Source: Hippophae tibetana
Lineage: Eukaryota; Streptophyta; Magnoliopsida; Rosales; Elaeagnaceae
Direction: 5' to 3'
Assembly (NCBI GenBank): GCA_037013495.1
Contig: CM072801.1
Coordinates: 83,871,816 to 83,935,815 of the forward strand
DNA length: 64,000 bases
The notes under the pieces: generated by a model
The model's input: only the letters and a program-made list of their open reading frames with translations
What the model was told of the DNA's origin: nothing
Databases searched by the model: none
Program-made: the position numbers and the translations under genes
Shown: positions 49,601 through 56,523 of the stretch, piece after piece
Layout of the letters: each line of letters opens with the position of its first letter
Position numbering within the stretch: position 1 is the first letter of the stretch

Positions 49601-49668
49601 CTGCTACCTTTGTTGCAAATTTTGCTCCCTTTCCATTTCCACCTCCCAGCTCATTTGCTACTCTTACT
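19589..49668 (-). CDS. MATE/DETOXIFICATION efflux transporter, 3' part of gene
   Basis: Plant MATE (DTX) proteins are twelve-helix membrane antiporters that move metabolites, xenobiotics or ions out of the cytosol using an ion gradient. Four minus-strand exons (49668-49430, 36759-36641, 19886-19797, 19654-19589) join in phase to encode 170 residues and a stop. They start at the conserved [11 protein letters not shown] motif and continue through [19 protein letters not shown], hydrophobic helices, [16 protein letters not shown] and a basic C-terminal tail ending EEDKH. This is the C-terminal third of a family usually about 490-500 residues long. No stop or frameshift is seen and all splice sites are GT-AG. 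The introns are 12,670, 16,754 and 142 bp; the first two are full of transposons. No upstream exon was found to the window edge. Substrate cannot be inferred. Confidence 0.9.
19797..19886 (-). CDS. MATE exon [10 protein letters not shown]...DWDKE
   Basis: This 90-nt exon encodes exactly 30 residues, GLWGG to DWDKE, covering the last membrane helix ([13 protein letters not shown]) of the MATE fold. The acceptor is gacag before 19886 and the donor gtatgt starts at 19796. Phase is 0 at both ends. Confidence 0.93.
19887..21482. other. MATE intron, AT-rich part before Athila-like element
   Basis: This is intronic sequence of very high AT content with many short T- and A-runs. No transposon protein or terminal repeat was recognised, though its repetitive tttataattaaa blocks may be old insertions. 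Confidence 0.5.
22230..22800. repeat. CACTA left subterminal repeat region
   Basis: Direct and inverted copies of a roughly 10-bp motif (cgtcggtt, aaccgacg, gtcgattgacgtg) recur at about 22240-22440 and 22755-22795. Matching copies lie near the right end at 27695-27755. Such arrays are the usual binding sites of the TNPA-type protein of CACTA elements. Confidence 0.7.
22801..24136. other. CACTA internal non-coding part
   Basis: This is AT-rich sequence between the left subterminal repeats and the first recognised exon. A segment of about 130 bp is repeated (tgtttgacttattttatgtggaaataatatctgaaatg near 23075 and again near 23285). No coding sequence was identified; it may hold 5' untranslated exons. 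Confidence 0.5.
24137..25797 (+). pseudogene. CACTA ORF1, Transposase_24-like protein
   Basis: Exons are proposed from splice signals: 24137-24413 (acceptor ttgcag, donor gtaagt), 24495-24794, 24907 onward and about 25117 onward. The first has [20 protein letters not shown]; later ones have [37 protein letters not shown] and [16 protein letters not shown]. These fit the plant transposase family Ptta/En/Spm (Transposase_24), regarded as the DNA-binding accessory protein of CACTA elements. A helical segment and a Met-Pro repeat follow. In-frame stops at 24369, near 24658, near 24998 and at 25549 make it a pseudogene. The original start codon is uncertain. Confidence 0.7.
25406..25548 (+). repeat. 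Met-Pro-rich tandem repeat in CACTA ORF1
   Basis: Seven or so imperfect copies of a 21-24 bp unit (ccatccatgccaggcatgcca) encode a PSMPGMP-like repeat. It is probably a flexible linker and may vary in copy number. Confidence 0.8.
25862..27520 (+). pseudogene. CACTA ORF2, Ulp1-like C48 cysteine protease
   Basis: Ulp1-type proteases cleave ubiquitin-like modifiers such as SUMO. The first part (25925-26105) has [17 protein letters not shown] and [10 protein letters not shown], the conserved N-terminal module of plant transposon Ulp1 genes. The protease domain is spread over exons at about 26638-26935, 27016-27090, 27186-27280 and 27384-27516. The catalytic His (26832-26834) lies in QDH followed by a TAG where tryptophan is expected. 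The Asp is in WYCDL (26883-26885), and [14 protein letters not shown] has the Gln and the catalytic Cys (27213-27215). All triad residues survive but at least four in-frame stops are present. Family assignment is firm; function of the transposon protein is not established. Confidence 0.8.
28268..28285 (+). other. Athila-type primer binding site
   Basis: TGTCATCGTTGCCGAGGA lies seven bases past the 5' LTR end and matches the Athila-type site TGGCGCCGTTGCCGGGGA at 14 of 18 positions. Confidence 0.7.
28380..29525 (+). pseudogene. Athila-like gag
   Basis: The structural protein is in fragments. [18 protein letters not shown] starts at 28380, then [20 protein letters not shown] (about 28540-28600) marks the retrotransposon gag core. 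A later open piece (29017-29262) carries [20 protein letters not shown] and [20 protein letters not shown], and [13 protein letters not shown] and TLRSGREIE follow. Stops and shifts interrupt it. After FPDNPP (about 29515) the sequence jumps within 100 bases to the reverse transcriptase start, so the aspartic protease is deleted. Confidence 0.8.
29600..30780 (+). pseudogene. Athila-like reverse transcriptase and RNase H
   Basis: The polymerase that copies element RNA is recognisable: VVPKKG (about 29620), [40 protein letters not shown]-like sequence and [20 protein letters not shown]. The catalytic box reads FMDVF instead of FMDDF, so one essential Asp is lost. From 30196 the thumb/RNase H part reads [40 protein letters not shown] and [18 protein letters not shown]. 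Stops at 30076, 30535 and 30745 and frame changes break it. It is not active. Confidence 0.88.
30781..32120 (+). pseudogene. Athila-like integrase
   Basis: Integrase inserts element DNA into the host genome. The zinc-binding part is at about 30990-31180 ([19 protein letters not shown]). The core has GIDFMGP (first Asp, about 31250), [20 protein letters not shown] (second Asp, about 31415) and [20 protein letters not shown], where the expected catalytic Glu is Lys. Then come [36 protein letters not shown] and a C-terminal GMLRSRW segment. A frameshift at about 31575 and several stops are present. Confidence 0.85.
32121..33665 (+). other. Athila-like 3' internal region, non-coding
   Basis: The region between integrase and 3' LTR shows no env-like or other open frame. 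The bases just before the 3' LTR (about 33640-33660) are pyrimidine-rich (cttcttttttcttttcttttt) rather than a purine tract on the plus strand, which is unusual for a polypurine tract position. Confidence 0.6.
33666..34897 (+). repeat. Athila-like 3' LTR (intact, 1,232 bp)
   Basis: It starts TGTTTGATAACTTGC and ends attgatca, followed by the target duplication tacac. A TATA-rich element (gcgttatatatatatatgag, about 33945-33965) may be its promoter. It provides the empty-site reference for the CACTA insertion. Confidence 0.9.
34903..36640. other. MATE intron, AT-rich part after Athila-like element
   Basis: This is intronic sequence with no gene or terminal repeat recognised. The short stretch at 36255-36330 is less AT-rich (agtcagccaccaaaataaccacgtgg) and includes an ACGT core. 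Confidence 0.5.
36641..36759 (-). CDS. MATE exon [10 protein letters not shown]...DLGVK
   Basis: This 119-nt exon completes the split glycine (two bases) and encodes 39 residues. It includes the family-typical [17 protein letters not shown] and [19 protein letters not shown] helices. The acceptor is ttacag at 36765-36760 and the donor gtattt starts at 36640. It sits alone between two very long introns. Confidence 0.93.
36760..37403. other. MATE intron, AT-rich part before minus-strand copia
   Basis: Intronic AT-rich DNA of the 12.7-kb intron. Nothing recognisable is seen before the target duplication at 37404. Confidence 0.5.
37409..37588 (-). repeat. 3' LTR of minus-strand copia
   Basis: About 180 bp; on the minus strand it begins TGTTAGATTTAATAGCTTAG. 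It aligns with 48180-48367 with substitutions and small indels. Its far end has TA where TG is expected. Confidence 0.85.
37620..38302 (-). pseudogene. RNase H of minus-strand copia
   Basis: The minus-strand reading shows a decayed LRYRKG-like start, then [16 protein letters not shown], and an [18 protein letters not shown]-like segment. These match the copia RNase H pattern (CEVIWL...LLKELG and HxRTKHIEID). The order relative to reverse transcriptase is as expected, but the solo LTR separates them and about 50-60 residues are missing at the joint. Confidence 0.7.
38308..39495 (+). mobile_element. Gypsy-type solo LTR, copy 2
   Basis: It starts TGATAACTCTAC and ends near gtgtttatta. It aligns with the solo LTRs at 5803-7222 and 60579-61906, sharing acccaattttcnncatg, tgtttgaccaataatt and ataacatncatagtttct. 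It is flanked by gtaat (38303-38307) and ggaat (39496-39500), a target duplication with one mismatch. It carries a gatcgatcgat cluster at about 38452-38525 that the other two copies lack. Confidence 0.8.
39501..40250 (-). pseudogene. Reverse transcriptase of minus-strand copia
   Basis: The best-preserved piece (39493-39777, minus) reads [15 protein letters not shown], then [20 protein letters not shown] and [16 protein letters not shown], diagnostic for copia reverse transcriptase. The catalytic box is YVAD in place of YVDD, so polymerase activity is lost. Upstream parts are scattered over frames. Confidence 0.8.
40560..41559 (-). pseudogene. Integrase of minus-strand copia
   Basis: The minus-strand pieces carry an HKLAHP-like zinc motif (about 41400), [40 protein letters not shown], a [20 protein letters not shown] segment and [17 protein letters not shown]. 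The C-terminal part has [20 protein letters not shown] and [14 protein letters not shown], the usual end of copia integrase. Frames change several times. The plus-strand copia inserted just upstream (minus sense), cutting it from the protease. Confidence 0.8.
41565..41930 (+). repeat. Copia-1 5' LTR
   Basis: 366 bp, TGTTGG...CCAACA. A perfect hairpin (TTGTAAAC-TT-GTTTACAA) lies at its start. A TATA box (ctataaatacc) is at 41811-41821, so transcription would begin shortly after it. Confidence 0.95.
41811..41821 (+). promoter_or_regulatory. TATA box in Copia-1 5' LTR
   Basis: ctataaatacc sits about 110 bases before the LTR end, the expected place for the U3/R boundary promoter. The same word occurs in the 3' LTR (46687-46697) and in the inverse copy (reverse of 56655-56665). 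Confidence 0.7.
41935..41946 (+). other. Copia-1 primer binding site
   Basis: AGTATCAGAGCT follows the LTR after four bases; with the preceding T it matches the plant tRNA-Met site TGGTATCAGAGC with one change. Confidence 0.8.
42137..42277 (+). promoter_or_regulatory. Cluster of nine W-box motifs in Copia-1 leader
   Basis: Nine TTGAC[C/T] words occur in 141 bases, at 42137, 42169, 42191, 42212, 42233, 42245, 42259, 42265 and 42272. W-boxes are the binding sites of WRKY transcription factors. Most sit in a GC-richer repeat resembling gttgaccgagccg. The cluster is in the untranslated leader between primer site and gag. The related copy has five intact W-boxes and three GATCAA decay forms. Regulatory function is inference. 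Confidence 0.6.
42372..43270 (+). pseudogene. Copia-1 gag
   Basis: The start ATG at 42372 gives [20 protein letters not shown], the standard DUF4219/UBN2 gag of this lineage. It continues through [20 protein letters not shown], a helical capsid region and a Gly-Arg-rich RNA-binding stretch (43070-43130). It ends with an intact zinc knuckle [14 protein letters not shown] at 43227-43268. Stops at 42543 (Glu to TAA), 42954 (TAA) and 43269 (TGA) break it. The product would have packaged element RNA. Confidence 0.9.
43271..44870 (+). pseudogene. Copia-1 protease and integrase
   Basis: The protease is marked by [11 protein letters not shown], with the catalytic Asp at 43392-43394. The pre-integrase zinc part spans 43785-43920 (HLRFGHLN to [10 protein letters not shown]), with a TGA at 43783 in place of the preceding codon. 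The integrase core begins [10 protein letters not shown] at about 43970; the family has Asp where Asn stands here, so the first catalytic residue is lost. The second Asp (RSDRGGEF) and Glu ([11 protein letters not shown]) remain. A TGA at 44868 ends the frame after LYEVTE. The Asn change and the TGA also occur in the inverted copy. Confidence 0.9.
44871..46440 (+). pseudogene. Copia-1 reverse transcriptase and RNase H
   Basis: After the shared TGA the frame continues [20 protein letters not shown] and meets a TAG at 45048 where VKWVYK is expected. The reverse transcriptase is then open to 45932: [42 protein letters not shown] and an intact catalytic [12 protein letters not shown] frameshift in an A-run near 45897 separates RNase H ([64 protein letters not shown]), which ends GIIKQV and TAA at 46438-46440. 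The fold is well preserved but the polyprotein cannot be made whole. Confidence 0.92.
46438..46447 (+). other. Copia-1 polypurine tract
   Basis: taagggggag directly precedes the 3' LTR and overlaps the pol stop codon, the usual priming site for second-strand synthesis. Confidence 0.85.
46448..46835 (+). repeat. Copia-1 3' LTR
   Basis: 388 bp. It differs from the 5' LTR by scattered substitutions and by a short internal duplication near 46775-46805 (gttcttga repeated three times, two in the 5' copy region). The LTRs are therefore not identical and the insertion is not recent. Confidence 0.93.
46841..48165 (-). pseudogene. gag and protease of minus-strand copia
   Basis: On the minus strand, [16 protein letters not shown] near 48060 is the UBN2-type gag start of a second copia lineage. 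A zinc knuckle [14 protein letters not shown] lies near 47300-47250. The protease-side region has [13 protein letters not shown], then [20 protein letters not shown] and a [20 protein letters not shown] tail that runs into the Copia-1 insertion. Stops and shifts are frequent. Confidence 0.75.
48168..48177 (-). other. Primer site of minus-strand copia
   Basis: The minus strand reads TGGTATCAGC just inside the 5' LTR end, the tRNA-Met-type site of copia elements. Confidence 0.7.
48180..48367 (-). repeat. 5' LTR of minus-strand copia
   Basis: 188 bp, TGTTAG...TTCA on the minus strand, followed by the target duplication attat. It pairs with 37409-37588. Confidence 0.87.
48373..49429. other. MATE intron part next to exon
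   Basis: Intronic AT-rich DNA between the copia and the 49430-49668 exon. It holds a TA run at about 49076-49095. No gene was seen. Confidence 0.5.
49430..49668 (-). CDS. MATE exon with [11 protein letters not shown] motif
   Basis: This 239-nt exon has one leading base, 79 codons from [10 protein letters not shown] to NSVQPVLS, then one base of a split glycine codon. The acceptor is gtaacag at 49675-49669 and the donor gttctc starts at 49429. The segment holds two predicted membrane helices ([18 protein letters not shown] and [14 protein letters not shown]), as in the C-terminal half of MATE proteins. It lies between a copia (37409-48367) and another copia (51642-56903) without being touched by either. 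Confidence 0.92.
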
Positions 49669-51636
49669 CTGTTACAATTTTATTAACAAGTAGGACAGTA
49701 CAACACGGTTTGTTAGTTTTTTTTTCCCTTCAAATAATAAATTTTAATTATGTTAGTGAAAATACAAATTAAATTAAGTGTTAGATATTAGATGTGTGAG
49801 AATAAAGGTGCGAATGAGTTGAGTTAGGTTTGCAAAGGTTATTTAGATAAGGCTAGTTTATCTAATGTTTTAAGTGAGTTAAGTTGACTTGTACAAGAGA
49901 TAACTCGTTTATATTTTAAAAAATAAAATATTAATATAAATATTATATTTTTATATTTTTTCATAATAACATTATATTAATTATTTTTTAATATAAATAT
50001 TTTATTAAATAAGATCACAAGTTATTTATAAGTCAAATAAATAACTCATTTATGTTTATGAATAAGATGAGATAAATATTTTTAACTTATCAACTTGTTT
50101 AATCATTTTAAATAAATTGAGCTAAGGTTTTTAATCTCATCAATACATCAATTTGATCAATAATTAGTTATGCTTAGTAAACCTCCATGTGAGAATTGGA
50201 TCAACTTAACATGAACGGAGCAATACAATTTGAGAAAAGTAACAAACTAAACCGAAAAAACTTATATCAATAAAAAAATAACATTTGTCACTAATTAACA
50301 CCCCTAATTTAAAATAATAATGTTATTTATGTTGTTTTTGAGTTTTAATTGTATCATTTATGTAAGTTTAAAAAAATTGATGGTGCAAATTTGAAGGGAA
50401 AGTTATGTTTTTTGTTTTTATTCAGACATTTTTTAGAATGACGCCAATTGTCCTATAGCTTTAAACAAATGGACACTTTGATATCGTAGCTATATAATGA
50501 AATATTTTAGTTATAATTTTGAAAAAAAAAATATTACACTTCAGTTTCAAAAAGGGTTCATTTTAGTCTCAAAATAGTTAACTTTAGTTCTAAATATGGT
50601 GCACATATGTTGGTTTGAACTTGTATATATAAATTCCATATTTTTTAAAGTTGTTGCCAAAACAGATTAAAACACTCTAGTTTAAGCAAAAAAAATATTA
50701 AAATACTATTTCATAAAAATTTAAAGACCTTCTGACCCTTTGTATTGTGTAACTATGGTTGGACTCGAAATATATTTCGATCTTTGGGTTGTATTATGTG
50801 TATTGCAGTCTACATATCTTGGAAGTTAACTCCTAAATTTGGCCATTTTAGAAGCTCATTGACTTGACGTAAAACCATAATATATACTAGACTAAAGGCA
50901 TAAAAAAAAACTAATTGCTAGGTAGTGTTCATATTACAAGATATTTAAGCAAAAATTACAAATGAAATCTATATTTTAAAAATTTATCTAATATGAGATA
51001 AAAATTAAGAATTAACTTATGTAATAGAGTTCATTCCCTTAAATATTGAGAACACTATAAGATAAGATCTCAAAAATAATAAGTCTTTTTCTTCTTAAGA
51101 AAAAAGTCATTTTTAAAAATTCTGTAAAAATTTATATATAATTTTTGTAACGAAATTTTTGATATAAATCAAAAATAAAATAATAAAAATAATTACTAAA
51201 AATTAAATAACTATAATATTATGATAATTTAGATATTGTTAATTTTTATTTTTTTAATTTCTTATAAATATTCTTTTTACTTTATTCTTGATTCACATAA
51301 TTTATTATTCAGATTTTAATATTTAAAATAATTATCTATATATCGAATCAATGATTGTAAGTTAAAGTCAGACTAAATGAATATAAATTTAATGTTACTT
51401 CTCTTGCTATATTCGCTCCTCTCAATCTCTTATCTTTGTTCTTTATTTCTGTACTTTTAAAATCTCAATTATTCTTTAACTCTTAAATTCCTAGCCTTAA
51501 TTCCTTCACTTTTATATCTCAATTCTTTAATTCATAATCCTAATTTCTTGATTTCCTCTCTTTATCCGAATCTATTTTCTTCACTGTTTCACATATGGTA
51601 TAAAAGGAAGGTTTAAAAAAAGAAAATTATCCTAAC
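49669..51636. other. Intron or 5' flank of MATE, AT-rich
   Basis: No MATE exon was recognised on the minus strand. The stretch 49806-50310 starts aaggtgcgaatgagttgag and ends aacacccctaa, a form seen in hAT-type miniature elements, but no 8-bp target duplication was found. The rest is featureless AT-rich DNA. Confidence 0.45.
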
Positions 51637-51641
51637 CTTTC

Positions 51642-52026
51642 TGTTGAAATATTATGAATCAAAACTCTCAAAACTCAAGAACACTAAGAACACTCAAGAA
51701 CAATTTTCCAGAAACACTCAGAAACCCTCAAATTTTTTTTTTGATTTCTTTAACTTGATTATTACATTACTACTGAGAGATATTAATAGAAACAACTAAT
51801 AAATCTAAGTCATACAATATAAACCTATCAAAACAATCTAAATCATACACTTATCTTCTTACCTAACCCATTGATTTTTCTTCTTCCCACCAACCATGAG
51901 CTGTATTCTTATCAATCCAGATCATCACCATAGAAGCTTCCACGAACTGGACTTCAAATGAGCTAAGAATATTTCAAAGTTTGTTTTTGATTTCTTTGGG
52001 CTTGTAAACAAGTTTACAAACCAACA
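51642..52026 (-). repeat. Copia-2 3' LTR
   Basis: 385 bp, read on the minus strand TGTTGG...TTTCAACA. A purine tract (reverse of 52027-52035, aagggagag) precedes it in the minus sense. Confidence 0.92.
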
Positions 52027-52033
52027 CTCTCCC

Positions 52034-53596
52034 TTAAACTTGTTTTATGATGCCGAGCAAATTTCTCAATCTGACAAAATCTTCTTGCTTGAGCGGTTTA
52101 GTGAAGATGTCGGCAATTTGATCATGTGATTTTACATACTCGAGTTGTACATCCTTTCTTGTGATGCACTCCCTGATGTAATGATATCGAGTATCTATGT
52201 GTTTGCTTCGATCATGGAAAACATGATTTTTGGCTAAGGCAATGGTTGACTTGTTATCGACACAAATTTTGGTTGGCTTTTCTTGTCTCAAACTTAGCTC
52301 CTTTAACAAGTTTCTCAGCCAAATTGCATGGCAAACACATGAGGTAGCTGCTATATATTCTGCTTCACAGCTAGACAAGGTGACAATCGGTTGCTTTTTC
52401 GACATCCATGTAAAAGCAGTATCTCACATGAAAAACACAAATTCGAAAGTACTTTTTCGATCGTCTATATCTCCACCAAAATCGCTATCACTATATCCAA
52501 CAAGCTTGTAATCATTAAAAGCTGAATAGAACAAGCTAAAATTAATTGTACCTTTTAGATAGCGTAGGATTCTTTTTGCAGCTTTGAAATGGGTGATTGT
52601 TAGTTTCTCCATATAACGGCTAATCAATCCAACGACATACAGGATGTCAGGCCTTGTGCACGTAGGATAACGCAGACTTCCAACTAAACTTTTGAAAAAT
52701 GTTGGAACCACATTTTCACCATCTTCATGCTTGGATAGTTTGATTCCACATTCCACTGGTGTGTTGATCGGCTTGCAATTGTTCATCTTGAACTTCTTTA
52801 GTATCTCCTTTGCATAGCTTTCTTGAGAGACGAAAATGCCTTCTTCCTTTTGCTTTACTTCAATTCCAAGGTAGTATGCCATTAACCCGATATCTGTCAT
52901 TTCAAACTCTCGGGTCATCACCTTCTTAAAATCTTCAAATAGCTTCGGATTACTTCCAGTGAAGATGAGATCATCTACGTATAGACAAACAATTAGAATA
53001 TCGACATCTTCAATCTTGACGTAGAGTGAATATTCATAGGGATACTTGGTGAAGTTGTTCTCCATAAAGTACTTGTCGATGCGGTTATTCCATGCTCTTG
53101 GTGCTTGCTTTAACCCATAAAGAGCTTTCTTCAACTTCAATACCTTGTCTTTGTGACCTTTTGCTTCATAGCTTGATGTTTGCTTAATGTACACTTCTTC
53201 TTCAAGGACTCCATTTAGAAAAGCAGATTTTACATCCATTTGATGTATCTTGCACTTATTTTGAGCTGCCAAAGAAATGACTAGTCTTATAGTTTCTAAT
53301 CGAGCAACAGGAGCAAATACCTCATCATAGTCAATTCCAGCCTTTTGACTATATCATTTTGCTACTAGCCTCGCCTTGTGTCTTTTAATCTCTCCCTTAG
53401 CATTCCTCTTTGTCTTGGACACCTATTTGACACCTATTGCCTTATGCCCTTTGGAAAGTGAAACAGGTTCCCATATGTCGTTCTTCTCTATTGCATTGAT
53501 TTCTTCGTCCATCGCATCTCTCCACTTCTTCTCTTGTACAGCTTCTTGAAAGCTCACTGGTTCACAATCAGCAAAGAGACAAAATAAGGTAAGATT
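52034..53596 (-). pseudogene. Copia-2 reverse transcriptase and RNase H
   Basis: On the minus strand the frame has KAIGVK, then TAG (53420-53422) at the same place as in Copia-1. A TGA near 53350 follows (VAK-stop-YSQ), then an open 53272-52424 segment with [22 protein letters not shown], an intact [11 protein letters not shown] box and [14 protein letters not shown] near 52421 separates the last 123 residues ([20 protein letters not shown]-like through IADIFTKPL to GIIKQV). Functionally it is the element polymerase and RNase H; it cannot be made in one piece. Confidence 0.92.
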
Positions 53597-54556
53597 ATCT
53601 TATCATTCTGTTACCTCATAAAGATCTTGGAGATTTCGTGTACGTGTCACGACTCTTTCACTTCCACTTAAAGATGATGACGGATCTTCATGAGTGGTTG
53701 GAATTGGTGAAGTAGATGGAGTCGTTGGCTCTTGTCGAATTTCTACAGATAGCTCCCTCATTATCTGCTCATCTTCTTTAAACTGAGGAAAGAAATTGAA
53801 GTTATCTGAATGAGAGTTAAAATCCCATTCTCCTTCTTCGTCGAATACCACATCTTGACTAATCACAATCTTCTTATTGTGTGGGTTGTACAACTTATAG
53901 CCCTTTGAATTAGCATCATAACCTATGAAGATAAAACTCTCGCTTTTATCATCAAGCTTCGTTCTTCTCTCATCCGGTACATGAACATGGGCTATACTTC
54001 CAAAGACTCTTAGGTGGGAAATACCAGGCTTTCTTCCACTCCATGCCTCTTGCGGTGTCTTTCCCCATACACTTCTTGTTGGAGATCGGTTTGACAAGTA
54101 AACTGCACATGCTACTGCCTCTGCCCAAAACTCTTTGGGTAGTTTCTTGCTTTTGAGCATGCTTGGTGCCATATTGAGGATTGTTCGGTTCTTTCTTTCA
54201 GCTACACCATTCTGTTGGGGGGATCTTGGCACTGTTAAAGATCTATGAATTCCATTTGCTTCACAAAACTCTTGAAACTCCTTGGATGTAAATTCTCCAC
54301 CTCGGTCTGATCTCATGGCTTTGATTTTTCTACCACTTTCTCTCTCCACTGTAGCTTTGAACCTCTTAAATACTTCAAAAACTTCTAATTTCTGTTTCAA
54401 GAAATATACCCAAGTTTTTCTTGAAAAATCATCAATAAAAAGAAGAAAATAGTTACTGTTACCGAGAGAACTAGGCTTGATCGGTCCGCACACATTAGTA
54501 TGGATTAGCTCCAGTGGCTTTTTGGTTCTTGAGTCTGACTCCTTTGGAAAGCTTTT
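53597..54556 (-). pseudogene. Copia-2 integrase
   Basis: Open from 54493 to 53603. The core has the same HTNVCGP variant as Copia-1 (Asn for the first catalytic Asp), [36 protein letters not shown], and a C-terminal [19 protein letters not shown]. The frame ends LYEVTE followed by TGA TAA; the TGA is shared with Copia-1 and the TAA is private. A TGA after CLLGKQF (near 54558) cuts it from the gag-protease frame. Confidence 0.92.
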
Positions 54557-56077
54557 TCAGAATTGCTTTCCGAGTAGGCACCCTGCACAAAGTTGATCAG
54601 CATGGTTAATGCAAGGTAGTCTCTTCACCATCTCCTTCTTAGACAACAACTCCAATCCTTTAAAATTGAGAGGTCCGAATCGAAGATGCCATAGCCACGA
54701 TGCATCTTTATAGCAGGTTTTCAGACACTTTGCAATGTCATTTTGTATGTTGATCAAGAACATTCTATTCTTTGACATCGGCACGTTAGCAATGAGGTTA
54801 TTCTTATCATCTTTTATAGAAAGATTACGATCCTTCATATGAATATCATAACCTTTCTCTAACAATTGTCCTAAACTTAAGATGTTACTTTTCATATTTG
54901 GGACATAGTAAACATTGGAAATAAATTGATGTTGCCCATTTTTCAAAGGAATAAGAATGTTACCTCTTCCTTTCACTTCTACGTTTGAATCATCTCCAAA
55001 TGAGACATTTCCACTTACTAACTCGTCTAGTTCCACGAACATGTCTTTCCTTCCACACATATGGTTGCTTGCACCGCTGTCAAGATACCAAGCATTTGGT
55101 TGACTACTATCACCCTCCTTCCGTGCTAGAAAAAAAGTTTCTTTCTCATCGGTCTTCTCCTCTATGTAGTTGATTTTCTCATCTACTCTATTATTGGGAG
55201 CTCTACATTTTGAAGCATAATGTCCAAATTTTTGAAAATTATAGAATTGAACTTGAGATTTGTCATACCTTGAGTTCATATTACCTCTTCCTCGACTTTG
55301 TGTTGAGCTTTTTGCTCTCTCAAAGTTGTTGGAATTGTTGTTGTAATTCCAACCTCGTCCACGGCCTCTACCTCTACCTCGGCCACGTTGGTTTCTATCA
55401 TTGCCTTGGATTTCATGCTTATCTTTGAATTGCATCTTGAAGAGTTGCTCAGTGATCCCTAGCTTCTTCTTATGCTTTTCTTCATATGCTTGTAATGACC
55501 CATTGAGTTCATCAATGGTCATTTCTTCCAAATCTTTTGTTTCCTCAATCATCACGACGATGTGTTCAAATTTGGAATCTAATGAACGAAGTATCTTTTC
55601 TATTATTCTAACATCTCTCAACATCTCACCGTTTTTTTTTAATTGATTAGAAACAACTGCGACTCTCGAGAAATAATCAGAAATAGATTCGGAAGCTTTC
55701 ATGTGTAGAGATTCAAACTCACCTCTTAGTGTTTGGAGACGAACCTTCTTCACTTTCTCGGCTCTTTTGAAAGAAATTTGAAGCTTATTCCACGCTGCTT
55801 TGAAAGATGTTGCATCTGAAATTTTCTCAAACCCATCATCATTTAAGGCTTGATAGATAAGAAAGAGGGTTTTCTTGTCTCTCTTTCTCAAATCCTTCAA
55901 AGATTCTTTTTGCACTTCCGTTAGAGTAGTTTCATCGTCCGGCTCACTTAAGCCTTTCTCTACGACTTCCCACACATCATGTGCACCCAAAAGAGCCTTC
56001 ATCTTCATACTCCAATTATCATAGTTATCGTTGTTAAGTGTGGGGACTTGAAACGATGACATACCTCCACTTGACAT
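54557..56077 (-). pseudogene. Copia-2 gag, protease and pre-integrase
   Basis: This is the longest open coding segment in the window. The ATG at 56077 starts [20 protein letters not shown]. Gag, an Arg-Gly-rich stretch (55385-55340 region), the protease site [11 protein letters not shown] and the pre-integrase zinc region follow without interruption to a TGA near 54558. The zinc knuckle is destroyed: the segment reads [14 protein letters not shown], with both leading cysteines replaced by Phe. RNA binding would be impaired even if translated. Confidence 0.92.
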
Positions 56078-56169
56078 AATTCTCAATATAGTGAGAATTT
56101 GTAAATTCTGATCGCACAGATGGATTCAAAACGTCAAAAAACCTTAGGAGGAACTCCAACAAAAATATG

Positions 56170-56350
56170 ATTTTTTTGGTCAATTGCCAAAGTCAACTTT
56201 TGGGTCAACTGTCCTGACGGCTCGGTGAGCAGCTCGATCAACAGGCTTCACGGCTCGATCAACTCGGCTTGACGGCTCGATCAAATGGCTTGGCGGCTCG
56301 ATCAGCAGCTCGGTCAACAGGCTTACGACTCGGTCAACTCGGCTCCAACT
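56170..56350 (-). promoter_or_regulatory. W-box-bearing leader of Copia-2
   Basis: On the minus strand five TTGAC[C/T] words remain (at about 56179, 56191, 56204, 56312 and 56333), plus three TTGATC forms in otherwise matching repeat units. This is the counterpart of the nine-copy cluster in Copia-1. Confidence 0.55.
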
Positions 56351-56510
56351 TGATTGATTCAGTGAGTTAACTCACTTTCTGGCAAAAACTTTCGGAGGAT
56401 CGTGGCGACGTGTCTGAACTCCGATTGGGATGATTCTTGCGGCGTCGGATTTGTATCATCGAGAGCTTCGATTTGATATACAATAGTGTATATTTATATT
56501 TCCAACTACA

Positions 56511-56522
56511 GCTTTGATACCA
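56511..56522 (-). other. Copia-2 primer binding site
   Basis: The minus strand reads TGGTATCAAAGC, one base after the 5' LTR, matching the plant tRNA-Met site with one change. Confidence 0.8.
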
Positions 56523-56523
56523 C

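Noticed and set aside
49806-50310. hAT miniature element as a firm call
   Set aside because: Ends look suggestive but no 8-bp target duplication or clear inverted repeat could be verified.
55210-55646. Plus-strand frames opposite Copia-2 gag
   Set aside because: Shadows of the 509-codon minus-strand frame.
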